The position numbers were made by a program, and so were the translations under genes. This document shows, one piece after another, positions 45,901 through 52,596 of a stretch of DNA of 64,000 bases (its first letter is position 1; the number at the start of each line of letters is the position of its first letter). The notes beneath the pieces were generated by a model. The model was not told where the DNA came from. It saw only the letters and a program-made list of their open reading frames with translations, and made no database searches. Origin of the DNA: Fontibacillus panacisegetis (GTDB lineage Bacteria > Bacillota > Bacilli > Paenibacillales > Paenibacillaceae); contig NZ_FNBG01000011.1 of NCBI RefSeq assembly GCF_900102215.1, positions 1 through 64,000 of the forward strand. Direction: 5' to 3'.

Positions 45901-46081
45901 TTTCATGAACATCTACTATTTCAGAATGCTCCCAGAAGCCCTCAGGATTGTCCTCACGCGGTCCGATCATTTCCTCATCACGACCAATATAAACACCTAA
46001 AGATTTTATAGTCTTGGCTAACAATGAAGTCCCACTTCTATGCATTCCTAATATAACGATTGCTTTTGATCTTGCTGACAT
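42947..46081 (-). CDS. Sulfotransferase, coiled-coil and glycosyltransferase multidomain protein
   Basis: A 1044-residue protein. Residues 1-265 form a sulfotransferase domain: PAPS loop ILGMHRSGTSLLAKTIKSLG (about 10-29), EDNPEGFWEHSEIV, GFKDPRTCLLLPLW and CLRNPLNVAASLQKRD (the 3'-phosphate motif). A beta-rich region (about 290-415) precedes a coiled coil (about 425-580) with near-repeats of NAEKEETIRLAANQLE. The linker SMSWRVTMPLRLLG is a stretch often seen before glycosyltransferase domains. Residues about 645-1044 are a GT-B glycosyltransferase (NYLESMGGTEKYIYEQ; donor-site ESYSYTLQEAIAAGIPVLTS) with a Cys cluster around 835-865 (CGKEAAICQSC). It thus joins sugar addition to sulfate transfer in one chain. 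First gene of the operon; AGAGGTGG precedes the ATG. Confidence 0.87.
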   Translation of the reverse strand: MSARSKAIVILGMHRSGTSLLAKTIKSLGVYIGRDEEMIGPREDNPEGFWEHSEIVDVHEKLLGNLSSSWDTTKPLPAEWWLSEEVVSYRSQIKDIVTGNFSNRAVWGFKDPRTCLLLPLWKSVFQELDIEPIYIICLRNPLNVAASLQKRDRFTNEKSMALWTLYVMSSLYYTIDERRMVVSYDRLLEQPVETGERISHFLNIPYNGTERDLMSSLPNSGLRHGNYSLSELRQSQSVLPIVKQIYQLCLSGEDDDYNFNGTDLNASVVSIYNNLEQSAQLLNHERACRVQFYWSGADGQFSEENSSYITVNKSGKLDSYQIRIKEDFGSSLRISLARELAMIKCSKLKLAQGEKEIDLLQSGMVEYVDFLTLSNHDAEKDSIIGITIGDEPQWVIKKLPPLQGMVTLLIDISCSSKLNEELVTRLQQQRTSEEDILAAIQAMTEQNEQLHIINAKHEETTRITVDQLQMANAEKETLRLAADQLEMRLELQIKELQLLNAEKEETIRLAANQLEKQLETLELLCEERQTLEAKHMSLNQELQAENDELKARVQVKDNKLPRSDQFLLMRQKDQEIEQYRREIAIYTGSMSWRVTMPLRLLGDTARASKRRAKMLVKRMLKWYAIQHNKLTRATGLTGRLSYKKYALIISHTNYLESMGGTEKYIYEQASHLAYNDVGVIQIYPAQSYSLLDNKEGTYYGVVADGQFKGFHSIGEIVNWLSKLHIQLKMLYTHHLLNWQVSDYLTLYNQAQNQFSFVHTMFMHDFFVLCSSYHMMYEPKTEFSVKQAGERRSCISEIVASSACGKEAAICQSCRYSYQLSEWRQAFQAVLDNADQIVVPSIFVKDTVSAVYRDIADKITVKGHLIFNKQTIVFKPKPTERKLKIAYLGYKMDNKGWQLWERLYKDESLRQSYEFHHAGSQEDYADHVVMHQYSFINDGKMAAPNLLIKHDIDLVLLWSIVPESYSYTLQEAIAAGIPVLTSPKSGNIAATIDLHPELGKVLHSEEQLLAFLANTEKVKCYVSGERARYTLEYNHLSLTKEELQS

Positions 46082-46153
46082 ATATCCACCTCTATAAGAA
46101 TGTATGGCAATAAATTATGCTGCATATTTCGACCCACTAAAGTCTACTATTCG

Positions 46154-46225
46154 ATTATATTTCTTATTTATGTCGAAAAATAGTGATAATTGTAATGTAC
46201 ATTGTCATATGACAATGTACATTAC
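46154..46225 (-). promoter_or_regulatory. 34-bp perfect palindrome and putative -10 element upstream of the sulfated-glycan operon
   Basis: Positions 46192-46225 are a perfect palindrome with half-site GTAATGTACATTGTCAT and no spacer. It lies 111 bases before the first operon gene; a minus-strand TATAAT occurs at 46159-46154 downstream of it. No good -35 was found at the standard distance. With no loop and no T-run it looks more like an operator than a terminator. The rest of the 346-base gap (46082-46427) holds the mqo terminators and no gene. Confidence 0.55.
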
Positions 46226-46249
46226 TTCACAATTAGTAAAATGAACACC

Positions 46250-46286
46250 AAAAAAAGACCAGGCCCCCTATTCTGAGCACCCAGTC
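46250..46286 (-). terminator. Terminator after mqo, before the sulfated-glycan operon
   Basis: On the minus strand GACTGGG (46286-46280) can pair, with two G-U pairs, with CCTGGTC (46263-46257), followed by a run of seven Ts. It separates the operon from mqo transcription. Confidence 0.6.
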
Positions 46287-46373
46287 CTTCATAATCTAAT
46301 AGTCACTCCATATTTCGACTGTAGCTGCCGTCGAACTTGCTGCGCGATGCTGTATGCGGTTGCGCCTTCTCCG

Positions 46374-46413
46374 AAGCGGCCTCAGTCCCATAGAATTCAG
46401 GACGAGGCCGCTT
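46374..46413. terminator. Strong hairpin directly after mqo
   Basis: Stem AAGCGGCCTC / GAGGCCGCTT with additional inner GTCC/GGAC pairs, 14 bases beyond the mqo stop. The T-run is on the plus-strand side (TTTTCTC), so on the minus strand it may stabilise the mRNA end more than terminate. Confidence 0.6.
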
Positions 46414-46427
46414 TTCTCATGTTTATA

Positions 46428-47942
46428 TTAGTGTGATGTGTACTGACGAAGATTCAGTTCACTGTTTAAACCGAGCGTCTGCCCTGTTGAAGTATGGATT
46501 TCCTGAATCAGCTCTGGATTTTCTAATAATGACACCCCATAAGAAGGGATCATTTCTTTTATTTTCGGTTCCCACGCTCTAATATGTTGCGGGAAGCATT
46601 TATTCATTACCTCAAGCATGACAGAAACAGCTGTGGAAGCGCCCGGAGAAGCACCTAACAATGCAGCTATCGAGCCATCCTCAGCACTGACAACTTCCGT
46701 ACCAAATTGCAGCGTCCCTTTGCCGCCATGAGCAGTATCTTTAATAACTTGTACACGTTGGCCTGCTACAACCAGATCCCAATCATCCATTTTGGCGTTC
46801 GGAATAAACTCTCGTAACTCTTCAATACGCTGCTCCTTCGATAACATAAGTTGTTGGATCAGGTATTTGGTCAATGACATCTCTTTTGCACCTGCTGCCA
46901 ACATCGTTAAGAGATTGTGCGGTTTTACAGAAGTTATTAAATCGAACATCGAACTCGTTTTTAGAAACTTTGGCGAAAAGCCGGCAAACGGTCCAAACAG
47001 TAACGATTTTTTATTGTCAATATATCGTGTATCAAGATGTGGAACAGACATTGGCGGAGCACCAACCGAAGCTTTACCGTATACTTTTGCATGATGCTGC
47101 TCAACGATCTCCGGATTGTTGCACACCATAAATAATCCACTTACCGGGAATCCTCCGATATGCTTTCCTTCTGGAATGCCTGACTTTTGCAGTAAATGCA
47201 GGCTTCCTCCACCAGCACCGACAAAAACAAACTTGGCAGTATGTCGCTCGACCGTACCACTCTCTTGATTTTTCACTTTTAATTGCCATAATCCGTCGCT
47301 AGTACGTTTCATACTCTTAACACTATGATTGTAATGTATATCAACGTTATGATTTTTTAAATGATCGAACAGCATACGCGTTAAAGCACCAAAGTTGACA
47401 TCCGTTCCGGATTCTATTTTGGTCGCCGCTACAGGTTCATTGAAAGTACGGCCTTTCATCATAAGCGGAACCCATTCCTTTAATTTGCCCGGGTCATCAG
47501 AGAATTCCATCCCTTGAAACAAAGGATTGCCCGAAAGAGCTTCATAACGTTTTTTCAAAAACTCTACATTTTGTTCTCCATGTACGTAACTCATATGAGG
47601 CAAAGGCATGATAAAGTTCTGCGGATTACGCAGCAACCCGCTTTTCACAAGATAAGACCAAAACTGTCTTGAAACAAGAAACTGTTCATTAATGTTTCCA
47701 GCCTTGCTTATATCTACCGATCCATCCGGTTTTTCAATAGTATAGTTAAGCTCACACAGTGCAGCATGCCCTGTCCCAGCATTATTCCATTCGTTGGAGC
47801 TCTCTTCCCCTGCCTTCGGAAGTTTCTCAAACACTGTAAACTTCCATTCCGGTGCTAATTCTTTCAGTAGAGACCCTAAAGTCGCACTCATGATTCCAGC
47901 GCCAATTAAGATAACATCTGATTGGGTTTGTCCGTTACTCAT
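46428..47942 (-). CDS. mqo: Malate:quinone oxidoreductase
   Basis: A 504-residue FAD enzyme, peripheral on the inner face of the membrane, that oxidises malate to oxaloacetate and passes electrons to quinone. [20 protein letters not shown] is the FAD dinucleotide-binding fold, [20 protein letters not shown] the family's conserved early motif, and [41 protein letters not shown] and [17 protein letters not shown] run in the order of bacterial Mqo. Length matches the family. AAGGACGG lies 9 bases before the ATG. It is transcribed alone, bounded by hairpins downstream. Confident call. Confidence 0.97.
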   Translation of the reverse strand: MSNGQTQSDVILIGAGIMSATLGSLLKELAPEWKFTVFEKLPKAGEESSNEWNNAGTGHAALCELNYTIEKPDGSVDISKAGNINEQFLVSRQFWSYLVKSGLLRNPQNFIMPLPHMSYVHGEQNVEFLKKRYEALSGNPLFQGMEFSDDPGKLKEWVPLMMKGRTFNEPVAATKIESGTDVNFGALTRMLFDHLKNHNVDIHYNHSVKSMKRTSDGLWQLKVKNQESGTVERHTAKFVFVGAGGGSLHLLQKSGIPEGKHIGGFPVSGLFMVCNNPEIVEQHHAKVYGKASVGAPPMSVPHLDTRYIDNKKSLLFGPFAGFSPKFLKTSSMFDLITSVKPHNLLTMLAAGAKEMSLTKYLIQQLMLSKEQRIEELREFIPNAKMDDWDLVVAGQRVQVIKDTAHGGKGTLQFGTEVVSAEDGSIAALLGASPGASTAVSVMLEVMNKCFPQHIRAWEPKIKEMIPSYGVSLLENPELIQEIHTSTGQTLGLNSELNLRQYTSH

Positions 47943-48091
47943 TATTACCGTCCTTACACGTTAATATTTGAAGAATATAACCTGATCATAGTATATCACT
48001 ATTATTTAAAGATTGAGATATCTAAATTGTATGAAAATCATAGTTAAACGTTATATAACAATCGTTAAAATTTACACACGCAACGCACACC

Positions 48092-48193
48092 TTGCTAAAA
48101 TAATTGAGATTGGGTAAAATCCCCACATTATTACATTGTAGGAGGGAATCCATTGCATCGAAAAAAAGTTCCCCGTTAAGTTCGAGGCCCTCC
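48092..48193 (+). promoter_or_regulatory. Promoter and possible leader-peptide region of the nucleotidyltransferase gene
   Basis: Promoter candidate TTGCTA (48092-48097), 17-base spacer, TAAAAT (48115-48120). A strong GGAGGG (48141-48146) is followed after 6 bases by a 9-codon frame TTG...TAA (48153-48179; MHRKKVPR). Downstream CCCTCC (48188-48193) is complementary to that GGAGGG. This resembles attenuation leaders of some resistance genes, but the pairing could be chance. The 304-base gap before the gene also holds the divergent mqo promoter region. Confidence 0.4.
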
Positions 48194-48246
48194 ATGCATG
48201 TAGCACTAGTTACCTGTCTAGATTAAATAAAAGGAGCTGCAAGCTA

Positions 48247-49014
48247 ATGCACATGAATGGACCTGTCAAAATTTCTCGGGATGAGAGACTTCAAATCTGT
48301 CACGAAATTGCTTCTAGATTACATGAGGTGTACGGAGATGAAATTGTAGCAATTGGGGTCTATGGCTCTGTTTCCAGAGGTACAGACGGACCGTTCTCCG
48401 ACATCGAGATGTTGTGCGTACTAAGTGTAAGTGAATCAAGTGAATTTAGCTATGAATGGTTAGCGGGACCCTGGAAGGCAGAAGTGAACGTCTGTAGTGC
48501 AGAGGTTCTCCTTAAAACAGCCTCTACTGTTGAAGGAACATGGCCTTTGACGCATGGCCCATTCTTTTCCCAGCTTAGTCTGTATGATCCCGAAGGCTTT
48601 TTCCCAAAATTAATAGAAGCTGCCGAATCACCAACAAAGGGGGATTTCAGGCGTGCCATCCACGAAGTCCTTGTAGGAGAAATCTACGAATTTGTTGGGA
48701 AACTTAGAAATGTCAGTCTAAATGGTCCTCGCACCTACTTACCATACTTGGCAGTACAGTTTGCCCAATATGGAGCTATGTTAGTCGGGTTGCACAATCA
48801 AAAGCTTTTCTCAACTGGAGCAATGGTTCTACCAGAGGCATTGGAAATGCCAAATCGTCCTGATGGATTCGACAACGTTGCCCGAATGGTTATGTCTGGA
48901 GAGTTAGGAGAACCTTCAAAGATCGTTTCAGCTTGTGAAAATTTCTGGAATGGTCTGGAGAATTGGGCAAACGAGCATGACTACGTAATTTATTCAAAAC
49001 GAATCCCATTCTGA
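48247..49014 (+). CDS. Aminoglycoside 4'-O-nucleotidyltransferase, ANT(4')-I/KNTase family
   Basis: A 255-residue cytosolic enzyme closely resembling staphylococcal kanamycin nucleotidyltransferase (AadD) along its whole length: start MNGP, IGVYGSVSRGTDGPFSDIE (the GS...D-x-E nucleotide and metal motif), WPLTHGPFF, LVGEIYEFVGKLRN (position of the catalytic-base Glu), TYLPYLAVQFAQYGAM, ENFWNGLENW and the end SKRIPF. The known reaction is transfer of AMP from ATP to the 4' hydroxyl of kanamycin-, tobramycin- or amikacin-type drugs. It is clearly diverged from plasmid aadD, so resistance in this host is inference. ATG 48247 has GGAG 11 bases upstream. No mobile-element gene adjoins; it looks like a resident chromosomal gene. 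Confidence 0.93.
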   Translation: MHMNGPVKISRDERLQICHEIASRLHEVYGDEIVAIGVYGSVSRGTDGPFSDIEMLCVLSVSESSEFSYEWLAGPWKAEVNVCSAEVLLKTASTVEGTWPLTHGPFFSQLSLYDPEGFFPKLIEAAESPTKGDFRRAIHEVLVGEIYEFVGKLRNVSLNGPRTYLPYLAVQFAQYGAMLVGLHNQKLFSTGAMVLPEALEMPNRPDGFDNVARMVMSGELGEPSKIVSACENFWNGLENWANEHDYVIYSKRIPF

Positions 49015-49084
49015 CAACTATCAGTAAAGCGAAATTAAGCCTACAAAAAAGCGAAGTAATCAATAATAACACAACCAACGAACA

Positions 49085-49282
49085 ATGCTAAAAAAAGCCG
49101 GCGCAGCGGATATCGCTCTTGGATCAGACGGCAACTTTAGACCAACTGACTCGATCAGCCGAGCGGAGGTCGTGACTTTAATTACTCGGGCTTATGAATA
49201 TAAGCATGGCATAATCGTTGTACCTTCGACAGCCGTTTCCTACCGAGACGGAGCGAGTATAGGTCACGAGCTGAAGCTGTGA
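49085..49282 (+). pseudogene. SLH-domain gene remnant
   Basis: The frame from about 49105 reads ADIALGSDGNFRPTDSIS and RAEVVTLITRAYEY, which is the second half of an SLH domain (G-x-x-D-G-x-F-x-P-x-x-x-I-S-R-A-E). It has no signal peptide, no ribosome binding site and no other SLH repeats, and after 'YKHGI' the protein no longer resembles the family. It is a fragment of a surface-protein gene. The gap around it (49015-49456) otherwise holds only an element-end-like sequence. Confidence 0.65.
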
Positions 49283-49417
49283 AGCTTATCATAGGCCCGC
49301 GTTTACAGTTGTAATTGAAACTTTCTTGTAAGAGATTAGCGTTAATATCACTTTTGACGCTCATGCTCCTGTTTGATCCAGCGCTAGTGCGCTAACAGCA
49401 ACATCAGCTTTCAGGCC

Positions 49418-49432
49418 TTTTGGGACAGCCCC
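49418..49432 (+). repeat. Solitary copy of the dispersed-element terminal sequence
   Basis: TTTTGGGACAGCCCC matches the right terminal inverted repeat of copies A and D (13 of 15 bases in common with copy A's end or better), but no other part of the element lies next to it. It sits just beyond the hprK stop and may be a footprint of a lost element. Confidence 0.5.
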
Positions 49433-49456
49433 TTCTTCACCCAGTCACTACTTTCG

Positions 49457-50371
49457 CTACTGCATCTCGTTTTCAATTCGCTTCATGAACTCTTCAGCGG
49501 CGCTATAGCCGAGCTGCTTGAGATACCAGTTATTCGCCGCTGCCTCGATCAAACCGGCTACGTCCCGCCCCGGTTGAAGCTGGATTTCGATATGCGGTAT
49601 TTGAACGCCGAGATATTCCGTGAACTGAGGTACTACGTCCAGCTCATTGTTCAGGGAATTTTCCTGCCATGGGGACAGCTCAATGTCGAGAACAATTCGC
49701 GTCTCGTCTTGAAACGCCTTGCGACCATATTGGCGTACAACATTAATCAATCCAACGCTGCGCAGGGCGAGGAACTCGCGTGTGGTCTCATTATGAGTTC
49801 CGAGAAGCGTTGATGGACCCAGCTTCTTGAGCACGACAATATCATCCGCCACAAATCGGTGGCCTCTTCTGATAAGCGTATGAGCTGTTTCACTTTTACC
49901 GATTCCTGATTTCCCCCTGAGCAGAATGCCTATACCGGAGACATTCACGCATACCCCATGGATTGACACCTCCGGTGCCAAAGCCTTCACCAGATAGCTG
50001 TCCAGCTTGGTGATAAACTCCGTTGTTTTCTCTGTCGTCCTCAACAACGGTATACCCTCCTGATCGCAGAACAGGGTCAAGTAAGGGATTTCCTGTTGCC
50101 CAGATGTCACAATAAAACATGGTGGATGATATTTGACAATGTTTCCGATATGCAGCTTACGTTCCTCTATAGTAAGCGTCAATAAATAAGTAATCTCCTT
50201 ACGACCGAGTACTTGCACCCGTTCCATAGGAAAAAAATCAAAGTACCCAACAAACTCAAGGCCCGGTCTGTGCGTTCGTGGACGAGTAATCACGCGATCC
50301 ATTCTATTAGATCCCGCAAGCACTTCCAATTGGAACGCTTCCTTAAGGCTTTTAACAGTGATCGTCTTCAT
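49457..50371 (-). CDS. hprK: HPr kinase/phosphorylase
   Basis: A 304-residue cytosolic enzyme that phosphorylates and dephosphorylates Ser46 of HPr (and Crh) in carbon catabolite control of Firmicutes. The N-terminal half has NRMDRVITRPRTHRPGLE and the domain ends in SIHGVCVNVSGIGILLRGKS; GKSGIGKSETAHTLIRRGH is the P-loop with following His, VADDIVVL the acidic motif, and QLQPGRDVAGLIEAAANN the K4/signature loop. Inner ATG chosen because GGAGGAG lies 8 bases before it. Length matches the family. In Bacillales hprK usually lies beside lgt; here it is alone, so it may be relocated or a second copy. Confidence 0.94.
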   Translation of the reverse strand: MKTITVKSLKEAFQLEVLAGSNRMDRVITRPRTHRPGLEFVGYFDFFPMERVQVLGRKEITYLLTLTIEERKLHIGNIVKYHPPCFIVTSGQQEIPYLTLFCDQEGIPLLRTTEKTTEFITKLDSYLVKALAPEVSIHGVCVNVSGIGILLRGKSGIGKSETAHTLIRRGHRFVADDIVVLKKLGPSTLLGTHNETTREFLALRSVGLINVVRQYGRKAFQDETRIVLDIELSPWQENSLNNELDVVPQFTEYLGVQIPHIEIQLQPGRDVAGLIEAAANNWYLKQLGYSAAEEFMKRIENEMQ

Positions 50372-50607
50372 GCGTCTCTCCTCCTGCAACAGGGCGTATC
50401 CGCATACGCCTAATATTCAACACTTCGTTGTTGGATATATTCCACGACGGAACAGTACTTTCCTGCTAATGAAGGCCATCAGAGTACAGCCTGAATATAA
50501 GCATTCAGTAAATAGGTAAATATTGGAACTGCCATCGCGCAAAACTATGCTATATTAATGAGAATAGTTCTACTATTTTAAAAAATATGTATGGTAAAGG
50601 AGACGTT

Positions 50608-51546
50608 ATGAAAAAAATAATCTACTTAACGCTTATGGGGTGCCTGACTACCTTCGTCGGCCTTTTCTTTTCCGCTCCCATAACTTCCGCTGCTGCTCCC
50701 GTTTCTTACACTCTCTATATAGAGGGCAAAGTTTCATCGGCAAAATTTCCAACCGTTGTGGAAAAGAACACCACTCTAATTCCGATGAAATCGGTTCTAT
50801 CAGAACTAAATTATACCACGACTGTCGATAACCAAACGAAGGCAATTACGGCGAAAAACTCGGCAGGCTCCTTTATAACCGTGAAGACAGGAAGCAAAAA
50901 AGCAAAAATCAATGGAGCCGAGGTTCTTCTATCCGCATCGGTCAAGACGATGAACGGAACTACATACATACCTTTATCAGCAGTACAGAAATTAACCGGA
51001 AAATCCATCGGATCGGATGCTTCTCAGGGCATCGCCTGGATCGGAGAAAAGCCGACAACTGCTTTCATACCGCCATGGGGAGTAACCCCGGACAACATAA
51101 AGTCAGTTTCTGGTGAGAAGCTGCTTACCCTTGAGGAAAAACATGGAGATGTTCATTTCCTTGTATACGAAACGCCCGAGGTGCCCGAAGCTCCCGAAGA
51201 ACTATATATATTTTACAAAAATAAACTTGCTAAAATGGTGTATTTGCCGGACATTTCCGGCTTTAATGAAGGTGTATTGCTTGGCATCTACCACGGAATG
51301 TATGATAGTTTAACCCAATCTTACGGGAAGCCAGTAGAAGGCTATTTACCACCCAATGACAATCCACTAGATCAATATCTTACGCTTTTTGCTGATCAAG
51401 GTTACTTATCTAGCAAGTGGCAGGTGGGGAGTACTACAGTCTCTCTTTTACTAAAAGCAACGGACACCGGATATACCATTAGCATGCAATATGTGAATGC
51501 GTCGGTAGAAGCAGAACTTAATGCTGCCTTAGATGCACTTAAATAA
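50608..51546 (+). CDS. Secreted stalk-domain (copper-amine-oxidase-N-like) protein
   Basis: About 312 residues. A signal peptide (hydrophobic 4-22, cleaved near SAAAPVS) precedes a stalk domain (about 30-140) with PTVVEKNTTLIPMKSVLSEL and NGTTYIPLSAVQKLTGK, typical of Paenibacillus exported proteins. The C-terminal 170 residues (from ISGFNEGVLLGIYHGMYD to the end) form an unrecognised domain with a GKPVEGYLPP-NDNPLDQYL stretch. No enzyme motif was seen. Start at the inner ATG because AAAGGAG lies 6 bases upstream. Divergent from hprK. A terminator follows the stop. Confidence 0.82.
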   Translation: MKKIIYLTLMGCLTTFVGLFFSAPITSAAAPVSYTLYIEGKVSSAKFPTVVEKNTTLIPMKSVLSELNYTTTVDNQTKAITAKNSAGSFITVKTGSKKAKINGAEVLLSASVKTMNGTTYIPLSAVQKLTGKSIGSDASQGIAWIGEKPTTAFIPPWGVTPDNIKSVSGEKLLTLEEKHGDVHFLVYETPEVPEAPEELYIFYKNKLAKMVYLPDISGFNEGVLLGIYHGMYDSLTQSYGKPVEGYLPPNDNPLDQYLTLFADQGYLSSKWQVGSTTVSLLLKATDTGYTISMQYVNASVEAELNAALDALK

Positions 51547-51566
51547 AATCGTTAAAATGAGCAATA

Positions 51567-51604
51567 AAGAAGGGGCCGGTATACCACCGACTCCTTCTTT
51601 ATAT
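51567..51604 (+). terminator. Terminator of the stalk-domain protein gene
   Basis: Imperfect stem AAGAAGG-G-CCGGT / ACCGA-T-CCTTCTT followed by TTATATTT, 20 bases after the stop at 51546. Confidence 0.8.
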
Positions 51605-51681
51605 TTAATAACTAGATACCGTAACATCTATAAGAGTTCAGGCTACCCGGCGCTGCACGAACCGCGATGACCCACTTACAG

Positions 51682-52065
51682 TTAGTCCGTATGGGCAACG
51701 GCACTGATTTCAATCAGCTGTTCAGGGAAAGCCAGGTGTGTCACTCCAATGAGACTGCCGGCGGGCCTGTGTTGTCCCATGTATTCCTTAAACAGCCGGA
51801 TGCACGGCTCAGCATGCCCTTGCGCATTTGTCAGATAGATCTCCACATAAGCGAGATTCGTTCTCGTGACACCAAATCCCTCCAGAACGCGATCGAGATT
51901 TTCCAGCGTCTGCCGGGTCTGCGTCTCGATATCCCCCTCACCAATGAACGCACCCTGCGTATCGTGAGAAAATTGTCCCGAAACGTAGATGGTGCCGTTC
52001 ACACTGTAACCCTGGGTAATGCCGTGATCCCAAAGACCATGATCGTAGATTTTAACATTAGTCAT
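51682..52065 (-). CDS. RidA/YjgF-family protein (second copy)
   Basis: A 127-residue RidA-like protein. SQGYSVNGTIYVSGQFSHDT-like opening, the helix QTRQTLENLDRVLEGFGVTRTNLAYVEIYL, and the strand GVTHLAFPEQLIEISAVA at the C-terminus show the family. The position of the usual imine-deaminase Arg (P-R-x-x-x family segment) reads RPAGSLIGV, keeping an Arg, so activity is possible. It is divergent from an HxlR regulator, which probably controls it. AAAGGAG precedes the ATG by 9 bases. It differs clearly from the paralogue at 16.1 kb. Confidence 0.87.
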   Translation of the reverse strand: MTNVKIYDHGLWDHGITQGYSVNGTIYVSGQFSHDTQGAFIGEGDIETQTRQTLENLDRVLEGFGVTRTNLAYVEIYLTNAQGHAEPCIRLFKEYMGQHRPAGSLIGVTHLAFPEQLIEISAVAHTD

Positions 52066-52138
52066 TTTATGCTCTCCTTTAGTTCAAAGTAAGGTTAGTA
52101 TAAAATGAACGTAAATAAAACATAAGTACGCACTTTAT

Positions 52139-52153
52139 TGATAGATACTATCA
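52139..52153. promoter_or_regulatory. Inverted repeat TGATAG-ATA-CTATCA between the RidA and HxlR genes
   Basis: Perfect 6-base arms with a 3-base centre, 18 bases before the HxlR start. A second weaker repeat AAGT-ACGC-ACTT lies at about 52124-52135. Position fits an HxlR operator for autoregulation and control of the divergent RidA gene. Confidence 0.5.
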
Positions 52154-52170
52154 GAAAGGATAGTGTAAAC

Positions 52171-52512
52171 ATGGGTATGGCTGATTACAAAGGCAAGGTT
52201 AATAATATTCAAGATACACCTTTTGGATATACGCTTTCAGTTATTGGAGGCAAATGGAAAATGGTTATTATTTACCTCCTGGCAGAAAACGAGCCAGTTC
52301 GATTTAATGATCTGAAAAGACAGATAGGAACTATTACTTATAAAACACTAAGTTCACAGCTCAAAGAATTGGAAGCAGATGGTATGGTAACGCGTAAAGA
52401 ATATCCTCAAATTCCACCAAAAGTCGAGTATAGTCTAACAGATAAAGCGAAAACACTGTTACCCGTTTTGGAGGAGTTATGTGAGTGGGGAGCAAAAAAT
52501 CAAAATAATTGA
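52171..52512 (+). CDS. HxlR-family transcriptional regulator
   Basis: A 113-residue winged-helix regulator: GYTLSVIGGKWKMVIIYLL (the family's hallmark G-G-K-W), VRFNDLKRQIGTITYKTLSSQL (recognition helix region), LEADGMVTRKEYPQIPPKVEYSLTD (wing; the P-P-x-V-E-Y-x-L-T motif). No Cys is present, so it is not a YodB/HypR-type thiol sensor. Start at ATG 52171, with AAAGGA about 11 bases before it. Divergent from a RidA gene. Confidence 0.88.
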   Translation: MGMADYKGKVNNIQDTPFGYTLSVIGGKWKMVIIYLLAENEPVRFNDLKRQIGTITYKTLSSQLKELEADGMVTRKEYPQIPPKVEYSLTDKAKTLLPVLEELCEWGAKNQNN

Positions 52513-52596
52513 ATCCAGTACCAAACAACTCTTTGCATTTTAAGTTATTAACCATGCCCCTACACCATATATTTATGCGAGAAAGGGCGTGATTAA

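Noticed and set aside
46192-46225. The 34-bp palindrome as the mqo terminator
   Set aside because: It has no loop and no T-run, and two better hairpins lie nearer to the mqo stop.
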